NCBI GenBank assembly: GCA_964507795.1
Contig: CAZDQV010000052.1
Coordinates: forward strand, 1-14,359
From: UMGS973 sp964507795
GTDB taxonomy: Bacteria; Bacillota; Clostridia; Peptostreptococcales; Anaerovoracaceae
DNA: 14,359 bases
Direction: 5' to 3'
A program made the position numbers and the translations under genes. Positions 6,006 through 13,213 of this stretch are shown here, piece after piece. Below the pieces are notes generated by a model. That model searched no databases, was not told where the DNA came from, and worked only from the letters and a program-made list of their open reading frames with translations. Each line of letters begins with the position of its first letter. Positions within the stretch are counted from its first letter, which is position 1.

Positions 6006-6034
6006 TGTATATAATATGGCAGGAAGGAGCAGGT

Positions 6035-7267
6035 ATGGGTAAAAATTTATTCTTTAGTAAGCCGGAAGATGTGGTTGATCATATAAGCAAAGATGAGGCA
6101 CTTGCAAGATTGTTTGAAGCATGGCAGCCGCAGAGAAAAACAGAAACAGTGGAACTTGCAGAGAGCTGTGGCAGAGTTCTTGCGGAGGACTTATATGCCC
6201 TGTACAATATCCCTGTAGTTAGGGCTTCAGGGATGGATGGAATCGCTTTCAACTACGATCTTGTTGCAAATAAATCTGATTCTTCAGGATGGAGAATAGG
6301 CAGAGAATACGTGAGAGCCGATACAGGAGATGATTTTGATGATGCCTATGATACTGTGGTTAAAATAGAAGATGTTACATTTACAGCAGATGGTGGCGTT
6401 TCATTTGTTCATGACCTTGAAATCAGGAGGGGTATGAATGTAAGAGGTGAGGGCTCAATGATAAAAAAAGGCAGCCCCGTTGCAAAGAAGGACACTGTCC
6501 TGACAGCAGCAGACCTTGCAGCCATAGGCATGGGAGGATATGATAAAGTTGAAGTTGCTGTAAAACCAAGAGTTGGGTTTCTTCCTACAGGTAGCGAGCT
6601 TGTACCTTTGGGTTCAGAACTCAAAAGAGGGCAGAACTTTGAAACAAACAGCATAATGGTCAGCCAGCTGCTGAGAGAAATGGGAGCAGAACCTGTAATA
6701 TATCCTCTTGTAAAGGATGACATCGATGATATGAAAAAAACTTTTGACAAAATGATTGAAGAATCTGATATTGTGGTTATAAATGCGGGTTCATCAAAAG
6801 GCAGTGAGGATTTCGGAAGACAGTTTGTCGAAAATAGAGGCAAATTTCTTTTTCACAGCGTGCTTGCAGCACCCGGCAGACCTCTTGGCATGGCTATAGT
6901 CAAAGGTAAACCGGTTATAAATATGCCAGGACCTGCACTTGCAGCATTTTATGTTTCGGAATGGGCGGTAAAAGCAGCAGTAGGCAGATTTCTGAGAGTA
7001 AAACCTCAGGAGAGAGAAACCATAGAGGCAGTGCTTACAGCAAAGCTCGGAATGCCGCCGTTTATGTCATTGATGAAAAAACTGAACATTACAGAAAAAG
7101 ACGGAACATATTATGCGGAGCCTGTAGAAAGAGATCAGGCAAGCGCGGCGGCATCAATCACGGCAGCAGGCATGTATATCACATCCTACGGTGAAAAAGG
7201 CTATGAAAAAGGAGATAAAATCAAGGTTCAGCTTATAAGAGGCAGGGAAACGATAGATGAAAGATAG
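6035..7267 (+). CDS. moeA: Molybdopterin molybdenumtransferase MoeA
   Basis: MoeA inserts molybdate or tungstate into adenylylated molybdopterin. The start at 6035 is supported by AGGAAGGAG at 6021-6029; a longer in-frame start at 5963 would translate the promoter region. From here the protein has 410 residues, normal for MoeA. ASGMDGIAF (64-72) matches the SAMDGYA motif of domain 3, and PTGSELVPLG (184-193) starts the molybdopterin-binding domain. The usual TGGVSxG-D loop is replaced by NAGSSKGSEDF (250-260), a variant I associate with MoeA2-type proteins of anaerobes. GRPLGMAIVKGKPVINMPGPALAA follows. The C-terminal domain IV is present; there is no added periplasmic-binding-like domain. 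It overlaps moaA by 11 nt and opens the cofactor operon. Confidence 0.9.
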   Translation: MGKNLFFSKPEDVVDHISKDEALARLFEAWQPQRKTETVELAESCGRVLAEDLYALYNIPVVRASGMDGIAFNYDLVANKSDSSGWRIGREYVRADTGDDFDDAYDTVVKIEDVTFTADGGVSFVHDLEIRRGMNVRGEGSMIKKGSPVAKKDTVLTAADLAAIGMGGYDKVEVAVKPRVGFLPTGSELVPLGSELKRGQNFETNSIMVSQLLREMGAEPVIYPLVKDDIDDMKKTFDKMIEESDIVVINAGSSKGSEDFGRQFVENRGKFLFHSVLAAPGRPLGMAIVKGKPVINMPGPALAAFYVSEWAVKAAVGRFLRVKPQERETIEAVLTAKLGMPPFMSLMKKLNITEKDGTYYAEPVERDQASAAASITAAGMYITSYGEKGYEKGDKIKVQLIRGRETIDER

Positions 7268-8189
7268 ATTCGGCAGAGAAATAGATTATCTGAGGATTTC
7301 AGTCACAGATTTATGCAATATGAGATGTAGATATTGTATGCCTTCTCAAGGCGTGACCAAAACTGAACATGAAAAAATTCTTTCTGTAGAGGAAATAATT
7401 TCAGCAGCAAAAGCTGCCTCGGAAATCGGTATCAAAAAAATAAGGCTGACGGGAGGAGAACCTCTTGTCAGAAAAGGCATAATCAAAATATGTGAAGGCA
7501 TCAGAGAAGCCGGATGTGCAAAAGAACTGTGCATGACTACAAACGGCACATTATTGCCGCAATATGCAAAACCGCTTAAGCAGGCAGGTGTGGACAGATT
7601 GAACATCAGTATTGATACATTAAACCCTGAAAAATACAGATATATTACACGGACAGGAGAACTTGAAGATGCACTTTCAGGCCTTGATGCCGCACGTAAA
7701 GCAGGATTTGAGAACACAAAGATAAATGTGGTTCTGATAGATGGATTCAATACTGATGAAATCAGGACTTTTGCGGCATTTTCACAGGAGCAGGATGTTG
7801 AAGTCCGGTTCATAGAGCTAATGCCCATAGGAGAAGCAAAATCTCAAAAAAGTTTCGTTTCTGCACGGAATATGATTTCTGAACTCGAAGACTACAAATT
7901 TGCTGAAATTGAAGGTGTTGCGTCAATGTTTGAAAACGGCAGCAGCAAAATAGGGTTTATAACTCCTGTAAGCTGTGAGTTTTGCAATACATGCAACAAA
8001 CTGAGACTCATGGCCGATGGGCATATCAGATCATGTCTTTATGGAGAGGATGGCGTATGCATCAAAGGGTATGGCCGGGAGGAAATGAAAGAAGCGTTTG
8101 TCAGTGCTGTTTCTCAAAAACCGGAATCCAAAGGAGCTTTTGGAGATATGGCTTCAGATAAGCGGAGAATGAATATGATTGGAGGATAA
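7257..8189 (+). CDS. moaA: GTP 3',8-cyclase MoaA (radical SAM)
   Basis: MoaA catalyses the first step of molybdenum cofactor synthesis, rearranging GTP to 3',8-cyclo-GTP. The radical SAM cluster motif is C20-NMR-C24-RY-C27, followed by TGGEPL (65-70) for SAM binding. The second [4Fe-4S] cluster uses Cys243, Cys246 and Cys260 (C-x2-C-x13-C), as in characterised MoaA. The protein ends in the Gly-Gly tail (NMIGG) needed for activity in the family. At 310 residues it is slightly short but complete. Its ATG (7257) lies within the end of moeA, with AGGG nine bases upstream, so the two are translationally coupled. The GGAGGA encoding the final Gly-Gly is also the ribosome site of moaC. Confidence 0.97.
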   Translation: MKDRFGREIDYLRISVTDLCNMRCRYCMPSQGVTKTEHEKILSVEEIISAAKAASEIGIKKIRLTGGEPLVRKGIIKICEGIREAGCAKELCMTTNGTLLPQYAKPLKQAGVDRLNISIDTLNPEKYRYITRTGELEDALSGLDAARKAGFENTKINVVLIDGFNTDEIRTFAAFSQEQDVEVRFIELMPIGEAKSQKSFVSARNMISELEDYKFAEIEGVASMFENGSSKIGFITPVSCEFCNTCNKLRLMADGHIRSCLYGEDGVCIKGYGREEMKEAFVSAVSQKPESKGAFGDMASDKRRMNMIGG

Positions 8190-8190
8190 A

Positions 8191-8682
8191 ATGTCTGACT
8201 TTACACATTTTAATGAACACGGGCGCAGCAGGATGGTTGATGTAGGCAGCAAGGATGAAACAAAGCGAAAAGCATGTGCAAAAGGCAGAGTGCTTGTAAA
8301 CAGAGAATGCTTTGACCTGATAAAAAGTGGCGGCATCAAAAAAGGGGATGTTCTTGCTACAGCACAGATAGCAGGAATAATGGGAGCCAAAAAAACAAGC
8401 TCCCTGATACCTATGTGCCATCCGATAATAATAGACGGGGCAGATGTGAATTTCAAAATGAATGAAGCTGACTGCTCCATAGAGATAACAGCAGAAATAA
8501 GCTGCATGGGTAAAACCGGAGTGGAAATGGAGGCACTGACGGCAGTTTCAGCGGCGGCCCTTACAATTTATGATATGTGCAAGGCTGTGCAAAAGGATAT
8601 GATTATAGATGACATTCATCTTGTCAGCAAATCAGGAGGCAAAAGCGGTGACTTTATATGGAAGGACAGTGAGGTGGAATAG
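8191..8682 (+). CDS. moaC: Cyclic pyranopterin monophosphate synthase MoaC
   Basis: MoaC converts 3',8-cyclo-GTP to cyclic pyranopterin monophosphate, the step after MoaA. The start at ATG 8191 is chosen over an in-frame TTG at 8179 because GGAGG (8181-8185) lies five bases before it. With this start, the residue numbers coincide with the E. coli catalytic positions as I recall them: Lys51, His77 (in LIPMCHP), Glu112 and Glu114 (GVEMEAL), Asp128 and Lys131 (YDMCK). The product has 163 residues, a standard single-domain length. The start is one base after the moaA stop, and mogA follows two bases after its own stop. Confidence 0.97.
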   Translation: MSDFTHFNEHGRSRMVDVGSKDETKRKACAKGRVLVNRECFDLIKSGGIKKGDVLATAQIAGIMGAKKTSSLIPMCHPIIIDGADVNFKMNEADCSIEITAEISCMGKTGVEMEALTAVSAAALTIYDMCKAVQKDMIIDDIHLVSKSGGKSGDFIWKDSEVE

Positions 8683-8684
8683 AT

Positions 8685-9200
8685 ATGAGATTTACGGCAG
8701 GAATAATTACTGTAAGCGATAAAGGGTATGCAGGAGAAAGAAAAGATACAAGTGGAGAAAAAATTGCAATGATTCTCAAAGAAAACAATTGGGAAGTGAC
8801 AGTAAGATCAATCGTACCTGATGAGAAGGACAGGATAGCTGAAGTTATCAGAGAGTATTCAGATCAAAAGAATCTATGCCTTATAGTCACCACAGGCGGC
8901 ACAGGGTTTTCTAAAAGAGATATTACACCGGAGGCGACAGCCCTTGTTATAGAAAAAGAATGTCCGGGGATACCTGAGGCGATGAGAGCTGAAAGCATGA
9001 GAATTACACCACGAGGTATGCTGTCGAGGGAAAAAGCGGGAATAAGAGGAGAATCGCTCATAATCAACCTACCGGGAAGTGAAAAAGCGGCAGGTGAGTG
9101 CCTGAATGCAGTGATACATCCGATACGGCACGGAGTGGAAATGATTAGAGGATGGGCGGGAGAATGCGCTCAAAGGTTTAAAAATGAGGGTGATTTCTGA
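8685..9200 (+). CDS. Molybdopterin adenylyltransferase, MogA/MoaB family
   Basis: The 171-residue single-domain MoCF-biosynthesis protein is predicted to adenylylate molybdopterin before MoeA inserts the metal. It begins with IITVSDKGYAGERKDTSG (7-24). TTGGTGFSKRDITPEAT (69-85) holds the molybdopterin-binding GGTG loop and the catalytic-type Asp79 and Glu83. Then comes a RGMLSREKAGIRG segment and LPGS (129-132). MogA and MoaB are close relatives; this one could be called either, and only one copy is present in this operon. It ends in TGATG, where the stop overlaps the next ATG by one base. Confidence 0.9.
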   Translation: MRFTAGIITVSDKGYAGERKDTSGEKIAMILKENNWEVTVRSIVPDEKDRIAEVIREYSDQKNLCLIVTTGGTGFSKRDITPEATALVIEKECPGIPEAMRAESMRITPRGMLSREKAGIRGESLIINLPGSEKAAGECLNAVIHPIRHGVEMIRGWAGECAQRFKNEGDF

Positions 9201-9643
9201 TGAACAAAAAAGGTAAAGTCGTTGATGTGTGTATCAGCGAGATTAAAGGCACACAAAAGCATAAAGTAAAGACTGTTTGCCTTAAACCGGATTATGGTAT
9301 TGATGGAGATGCTCATGCGGGAAAATGGCACAGGCAAGTAAGCCTGCTTGCAACCGAAAGTGTATCAAAACTCAGAGAAAAGATAGATTATGATTTTCCG
9401 AGCGGAGCCTTCGCTGAAAATATACTGACAGAAGGAATTGAGCTTTATACGATACCGGTAGGCACCATGGTAAAAATAGGCGAAGCATTATGTGAGGTTA
9501 CTCAGATAGGCAAGGAATGCCATCAGGACTGTGAAATACGCAGAATATGCGGAGATTGTGTCATGCCAAGAGAAGGCCTATTCGTAAAGGTACTTGAAGG
9601 AGGTATAGTCCAATCTGGAGATGATATTGTTGTAATGCTGTAA
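9200..9643 (+). CDS. MOSC domain protein
   Basis: A stand-alone MOSC (MOCO sulfurase C-terminal) domain of 147 residues. It has YGIDGDAHAGKWHRQVSLL (32-50), the conserved FAENI segment (71-75), and a Cys-rich stretch GKECHQDCEIRRICGDCVMPREGLF with Cys 107, 111, 117 and 120. Small MOSC proteins are thought to bind molybdopterin or handle sulfur for the cofactor; the exact reaction is unknown for most. Its place as the last gene of the moeA-moaA-moaC-mog run, overlapping mog by one base, supports a role in cofactor maturation, perhaps delivering the terminal sulfido ligand to an XDH-type enzyme (inference). Confidence 0.9.
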   Translation: MNKKGKVVDVCISEIKGTQKHKVKTVCLKPDYGIDGDAHAGKWHRQVSLLATESVSKLREKIDYDFPSGAFAENILTEGIELYTIPVGTMVKIGEALCEVTQIGKECHQDCEIRRICGDCVMPREGLFVKVLEGGIVQSGDDIVVML

Positions 9644-9656
9644 TGAATATATAAGA

Positions 9657-9679
9657 AGTCTGCTGCGGCAGGCTTTTTT
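9657..9679 (+). terminator. Intrinsic terminator after the moeA-MOSC operon
   Basis: AGTCTGC (9657-9663) pairs with GCAGGCT (9668-9674), one T-G wobble, around a TGCG loop, followed by T's to 9679. It separates the biosynthetic genes from modABC. Confidence 0.85.
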
Positions 9680-9707
9680 ATTGCTGTAAACGGTCGAAAA
9701 CAGCAAT
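9680..9707. repeat. Inverted repeat between the terminator and modA
   Basis: ATTGCTGT (9680-9687) and ACAGCAAT (9700-9707) are perfect 8-bp arms, 12 bp apart. It has no T-run of its own. It may be an operator or simply a stem in DNA between operons. Confidence 0.4.
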
Positions 9708-9752
9708 TTAAGCATGTTGATTTGAGAAAGCGAGCAAACTAATATATGCCGG

Positions 9753-9795
9753 TGTTGGCAGGCCAACAAAACGGGCTTTTGCTCTATGCTAAAAT
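9753..9795 (+). promoter_or_regulatory. modABC promoter with palindromic operator at the -35 region
   Basis: TGC-TAAAAT (9787-9795) is an extended -10. No recognisable -35 lies upstream. Instead, the perfect palindrome TGTTGGC-AG-GCCAACA (9753-9768) occupies that area. This is the expected place for a regulator of molybdate uptake. It does not look like the E. coli ModE site (TATA-rich arms), so the factor is unknown. The leader to the modA ribosome site is about 35 nt. Confidence 0.5.
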
Positions 9796-9848
9796 ATTGA
9801 GGGACATTTTATAGCAACAACAAGTAATTGATTAATTAGGAGGATATT

Positions 9849-10640
9849 ATGAAAAAATTACTTACTATCACATTAGCAATTATTATGGCATTGTCAATTA
9901 CAATGCTGGCAGGTTGTGGCAGTGATGATACAGCTACAACAGAAGAAAAACCGGAAGTTACTGTACTTGCAGCAGCAAGTCTGACAGATGCACTCGATGA
10001 GATAATCGCAGAGTACGAAAAAGATGCAGACTGCACTATAACACCAAGCTATGCAGGTTCAGGCGATCTGGTACAGCAGATTAAGGGCGGAGCTCCTTGC
10101 GATATCTTTGTTTCAGCTTCAAAGAGCAACATGGATGACCTTGAAAAAGAAGACTATATCAACACTGATACAAGAAAAGACCTTCTTGGAAACACTTTGA
10201 CTCTTGTAGCTACCATCGAGAAAAAAGATGATGTAAGCATGGACAACCTTACTTCAGATAAAGTAGGTTCAATCTCAATCGGTGAAATCGACACAGTTCC
10301 TGCAGGCAAATATGCATCACAGGTATTTGACAACATGGGAATCACTGATGAAATCAGCGACAAGATTGTTTATGCAAAGGACGTAAGAGCCGTACTTAAC
10401 TATGTTGAGACAGGCGATGCTGACTGCGGATTTGTTTACAAGACAGACGCACTCACTATGGATGAAACCAAAGGCGTAGTAGTTGAAGATGTTGCAGAAG
10501 ATCTTCACGATGCTATCGTATATCCTGCTGCTATCATGAAGGATGCTCCGCAGGCCGATGCTGCTGCTGATTTCTATGAATTTATGCAGGGTGATTTTGC
10601 TAAACAGGTATTTGAAAAATACGGATTCACAGTAAAATAA
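9849..10640 (+). CDS. modA: Molybdate/tungstate ABC transporter substrate-binding lipoprotein ModA
   Basis: The 263-residue protein begins with a lipoprotein signal peptide (MKK, hydrophobic core, lipobox LAGC with Cys23), so it is tethered outside the membrane. The mature part is a ModA-type binding protein: VTVLAAASLTDAL (37-49) with the ligand Ser44, SYAGSGDLVQQI (67-78) with Ser71, DTVPAGKYA (148-156), and ADCGFVYKTDA (191-201) with Tyr197 in the position of the oxyanion-binding tyrosine. The C-terminal DFYEFMQGDFAKQVFEKYGF is typical. It captures molybdate or tungstate; the two cannot be told apart here. Translation is from AGGAGG at 9838-9843. It is the first gene of modABC. Confidence 0.93.
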   Translation: MKKLLTITLAIIMALSITMLAGCGSDDTATTEEKPEVTVLAAASLTDALDEIIAEYEKDADCTITPSYAGSGDLVQQIKGGAPCDIFVSASKSNMDDLEKEDYINTDTRKDLLGNTLTLVATIEKKDDVSMDNLTSDKVGSISIGEIDTVPAGKYASQVFDNMGITDEISDKIVYAKDVRAVLNYVETGDADCGFVYKTDALTMDETKGVVVEDVAEDLHDAIVYPAAIMKDAPQADAAADFYEFMQGDFAKQVFEKYGFTVK

Positions 10641-10671
10641 GTTAAGAACAAAGTGAGAGAATCAATTCAAA

Positions 10672-11346
10672 ATGTATGAACCAATTATTCTATCAGTAAA
10701 AGTCGCATTGCTTGCGACGGTAATAGCGTTTTTTCTGGGAGTGTTCTTCGCTTATCTGCTTACCAAGCGGAGAGTCCCGGGCAAGAATATATGGGAGACA
10801 ATCCTTATACTCCCTATGATTCTGCCGCCGTCTATTGTAGGATATTTGCTTCTGAAAGCTTTCGGGAAGAGAGGCTTCATTGGATCCTTTCTTCTCGATA
10901 CATTTGGCATCCAGGTAGTGTTTACCTGGATTGCTTGTGTTATAGCGGCAAGTGTAGTTGCGCTGCCGCTGATGTATCAGAATGCAAAAGGTGCGTTTCA
11001 AAGTGTTGATCCGAGTCTTGAGCTTGCGGCGAAAACTCTGGGCAGCAGTCCTTTCAAGGTATTTCGTACAGTTACCTTCCCGTTATCAGGTCCCGGCATC
11101 ATAAGCGGCATAGTGCTTACATTTGCGCGTGCTCTCGGAGAATTCGGCGCGACACTGATGCTTGCGGGCAACATACCGGGCAAGACTCAGACTATCCCGA
11201 CGGCAATATATTATTCAGTAGTTACAGGTAAGGAAGATAAGGCTATGAGCCTTGTTGTAGTTATGGTGGTTTTCAGTTTCGCGCTGGTATTCGGTCTGAA
11301 TATGTGGCTGAAAAAAAGAAATCACAGAGACAATACGAAGAGGTGA
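10672..11346 (+). CDS. modB: Molybdate ABC transporter permease ModB
   Basis: A 224-residue inner-membrane permease of the MetI-like fold with about five hydrophobic segments (roughly 5-30, 43-63, 80-104, 140-165, 190-213). The cytoplasmic coupling loop is LAAKTLGSSPFKVFRTVTFP, the EAA-type motif that contacts ModC. The following RALGEFGATLMLAGN and IPGKTQTIPTAIY are signatures of molybdate permeases. The ribosome site before ATG is weak (GTGAGAGAA), and the gene starts 31 bases after modA, so it probably depends on operon transcription. The length matches other ModB proteins. Confidence 0.95.
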   Translation: MYEPIILSVKVALLATVIAFFLGVFFAYLLTKRRVPGKNIWETILILPMILPPSIVGYLLLKAFGKRGFIGSFLLDTFGIQVVFTWIACVIAASVVALPLMYQNAKGAFQSVDPSLELAAKTLGSSPFKVFRTVTFPLSGPGIISGIVLTFARALGEFGATLMLAGNIPGKTQTIPTAIYYSVVTGKEDKAMSLVVVMVVFSFALVFGLNMWLKKRNHRDNTKR

Positions 11347-11353
11347 GAGGCAT

Positions 11354-12028
11354 ATGGGTGTTTCATTCAGACTTCTGAAAAAACTGAACTATTTTTCCCT
11401 TGATATAGATTTTACAATGGAAAACGAACTCCTTGTCATAGAAGGAGCTTCCGGTGCCGGCAAAACAACAATACTCAACTGTATAGCAGGCATAGTGACC
11501 CCCGATGAGGGAGTAATCAATGTTGACGGCAGGGTTCTTTTCAGTCATGCCGACAGGATAAATGTTCCGGCAGAAAAACGGAATATCGGTTATCTTTTTC
11601 AGAACTATGCGCTTTTTCCGCATATGACCGTAAAACAAAATGTACTTTACGGACTCAAAAATAAGAAATCATACAAAGCGAGAACCGAAAAAAAAGAGCT
11701 GCTTGAGTATGCAGGGTATATGATGGAGACGCTTGGGATCTCACACCTTGCAGATAAAAACGCAACGGCAATATCAGGCGGAGAAAAACAGCGTGTAGCC
11801 CTGGCAAGGGCAATGGTGACAAAGCCGTCGCTGTTGCTTTTGGACGAACCGTTTTCTGCGCTTGATGAAAATACTAAACAAAAAATATATGATGAGTTTA
11901 TGGCATTCAGGGAGACGCTCAGGATTCCGACAATACTCATAACTCACAACCATCGTGAAACGGAGCTTTTTGCAGATATCAATATAACGCTGAAGGAAGG
12001 CAAGGTGGTGGCAAGTGAAAGAAGTTGA
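11354..12028 (+). CDS. modC: Molybdate ABC transporter ATP-binding protein ModC (short form)
   Basis: This ATPase energises oxyanion import with ModB. All nucleotide-binding elements are present: Walker A GASGAGKTT (31-39), Q-loop Gln83 (LFQNYALFP), signature SGGEKQ (141-146), Walker B LLLLDEP with Asp164/Glu165, and H-loop His198 (ITHNH). The protein is 224 residues and stops just after the ATPase core. It lacks the C-terminal TOBE/Mop oxyanion-sensing domain that makes E. coli ModC about 350 residues, so direct feedback by bound molybdate is not expected. The start follows GAGGTGAGAGG, eight bases after the modB stop. Its 3' end overlaps the next gene by 14 nt. Confidence 0.93.
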   Translation: MGVSFRLLKKLNYFSLDIDFTMENELLVIEGASGAGKTTILNCIAGIVTPDEGVINVDGRVLFSHADRINVPAEKRNIGYLFQNYALFPHMTVKQNVLYGLKNKKSYKARTEKKELLEYAGYMMETLGISHLADKNATAISGGEKQRVALARAMVTKPSLLLLDEPFSALDENTKQKIYDEFMAFRETLRIPTILITHNHRETELFADINITLKEGKVVASERS

Positions 12029-13034
12029 TGTTAAGAATGCGGTGGGAACCGTACTGGCTCACGATCTGACACAGATAATCCCTGGAGAATACAAGGGTGC
12101 GAAATTCAAAAAAGGACATATCATAACTGCAGAGGACATACCTTTGCTTCTTTCAATGGGCAAAAAACATCTGTTTGTGCTTGAAAAAGATGATGATGAT
12201 GTCCATGAGGATGAGGCTGCATACAGGATAGCATCTAAAGCTGCAGGCAGTGGCATTGAGCTGTCAAAACCCTCCGAAGGTAAGATTGAGCTTCGTGCAG
12301 CCACAGATGGACTTCTCAAGATAGACAGAGAGAGGCTTTTCAGGCTGGTATCTCAGGATGAGATAATGTTTGCTACGACACACGAAAACATAGTGGTAAG
12401 AAAAGGCGACAAACTGGCAGGTACCAGAATAATACCTCTTTTTGTGTCTGAGTCTGTGATGCAGACAGCGGAGCAGACTCTGGAGGCGGGACCTCTGGTG
12501 GAGATAGTGCCCCTAAAGAATATGAAAGTGGGAGTTGTGACTACCGGAAGCGAGATATACAACGGAATTATAGAAGATGCTTTCGGGCCTGTGCTTGTAA
12601 GGAAATTCGGAGAACTGGGCAGTAGCGTCAAAAAACAGCTCTTTGCAGACGATGATGATGAGATGATTGCAGACTGCATCAGACAGCTTGTGGACGAGGG
12701 TATGGATATTATCGGTATTACAGGCGGTATGTCTGTGGATCCTGATGACAGAACCCCTTCGGGTATCAGGCTTGCGGGCGGAGAAGTTGTAAGCTATGGC
12801 GCTCCGGTACTTCCCGGTGCCATGTTTATGCTGTCGTATATAGGCGATATTCCTGTGGTCGGACTGCCGGGGTGTGTTATGTACAGCCGCACCAGCGTAT
12901 TCGATCTGATCGTGCCAAGACTTCTGGCAGGAGAGAGGGTTACCAAGGAAGATATAAACAGACTGGCTCATGGTGGGCTGTGCCTTGGTTGCGAGACATG
13001 CACATATCCTGCATGCGGATTCGGGAAAGCATAG
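12015..13034 (+). CDS. MoeA-like molybdopterin-binding protein with C-terminal Cys motif
   Basis: The product has 339 residues from a GTG start, chosen because AGGTGG (12003-12008) sits just upstream and the frame gives MKEVDVKNAVG. The N-terminal part (to about 165) contains VGTVLAHDLTQ and FKKGHIITAEDI, similar to the start of MoeA-like proteins. A MoCF-type domain follows: VGVVTTGSEIYNG (172-184), ITGGMSVDPDDRTPSG (235-250) and VVGLPGCVMY (281-290). The C-terminus has four cysteines spaced C-x2-C-x2-C-x4-C (323, 326, 329, 334) ending CGFGKA. It belongs to the cd03522-like MoeA relatives, which I associate with molybdenum hydroxylase gene sets; it probably binds molybdopterin, and its Cys tail may hold metal or Fe-S. 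The 14-nt overlap couples it to modC. It is distinct from the moeA at 6035. Confidence 0.85.
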   Translation: MKEVDVKNAVGTVLAHDLTQIIPGEYKGAKFKKGHIITAEDIPLLLSMGKKHLFVLEKDDDDVHEDEAAYRIASKAAGSGIELSKPSEGKIELRAATDGLLKIDRERLFRLVSQDEIMFATTHENIVVRKGDKLAGTRIIPLFVSESVMQTAEQTLEAGPLVEIVPLKNMKVGVVTTGSEIYNGIIEDAFGPVLVRKFGELGSSVKKQLFADDDDEMIADCIRQLVDEGMDIIGITGGMSVDPDDRTPSGIRLAGGEVVSYGAPVLPGAMFMLSYIGDIPVVGLPGCVMYSRTSVFDLIVPRLLAGERVTKEDINRLAHGGLCLGCETCTYPACGFGKA

Positions 13035-13046
13035 ATTCCTGATTCA

Positions 13047-13067
13047 AAGCCGCCAGGCAGGAGGCTT
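13047..13067 (+). terminator. Weak hairpin after the molybdenum block
   Basis: AAGCC-g-CC pairs with GG-a-GGCTT around AGGCA (13047-13067), giving a stem with one mismatch. The sequence after it (GACCTTGC) is not a T-tract, so termination would be inefficient. Nothing better is visible before the next promoter. Confidence 0.35.
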
Positions 13068-13085
13068 GACCTTGCAAATTTCAAC

Positions 13086-13114
13086 TTGAAAAGCAGCAAC
13101 ACATGTGCTAATAT
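13086..13114 (+). promoter_or_regulatory. Promoter of repeated small RNA, copy B
   Basis: TTGAAA (13086-13091), a 17-bp spacer, TAATAT (13109-13114) preceded by TGTGC. This is the same architecture as copies A and C. Confidence 0.72.
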
Positions 13115-13120
13115 ATACAC

Positions 13121-13213
13121 AAGAAAAGACGAGGCTTTGCGGCTTCGCCAAAAGTGGTTTTGCTACTTGTCAGTAGCTTTGTCGCTCTTGGTTTCGGCAG
13201 GAGCGGCTTTTTT
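13121..13213 (+). ncRNA. Repeated small RNA, copy B
   Basis: The predicted 93-nt transcript opens with AAGAAAAGACGAGG and is roughly 80% identical to copy A. Conserved parts are the 5' segment through GCGGCTT, hairpin GGC-TTC-GCC (13141-13149), hairpin GCTACT-TGTC-AGTAGC (13162-13177, six Watson-Crick pairs where copy A has G-U wobbles), and the terminator TCGCTCTTG/CAGGAGCGG (13182-13206) with T's to 13213. Most differences from copy A fall in loops or preserve pairing. On the opposite strand a 33-codon ORF with a good ribosome site overlaps its 3' half, so an antisense relationship is possible. It lies just after the molybdenum block and before the minus-strand cassette. Confidence 0.62.

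Noticed and set aside
5963..6034. Longer N-terminus for MoeA starting at 5963
   Set aside because: It would translate through the extended -10 promoter and the ribosome site; AGGAAGGAG points to 6035.
13121..13213. Cyclic-di-GMP (GEMM) riboswitch, suggested by GCAAAGCC on the minus strand
   Set aside because: The rest of the GEMM core (tetraloop, receptor and paired arms) is missing, and the promoter and terminator point to a plus-strand small RNA.
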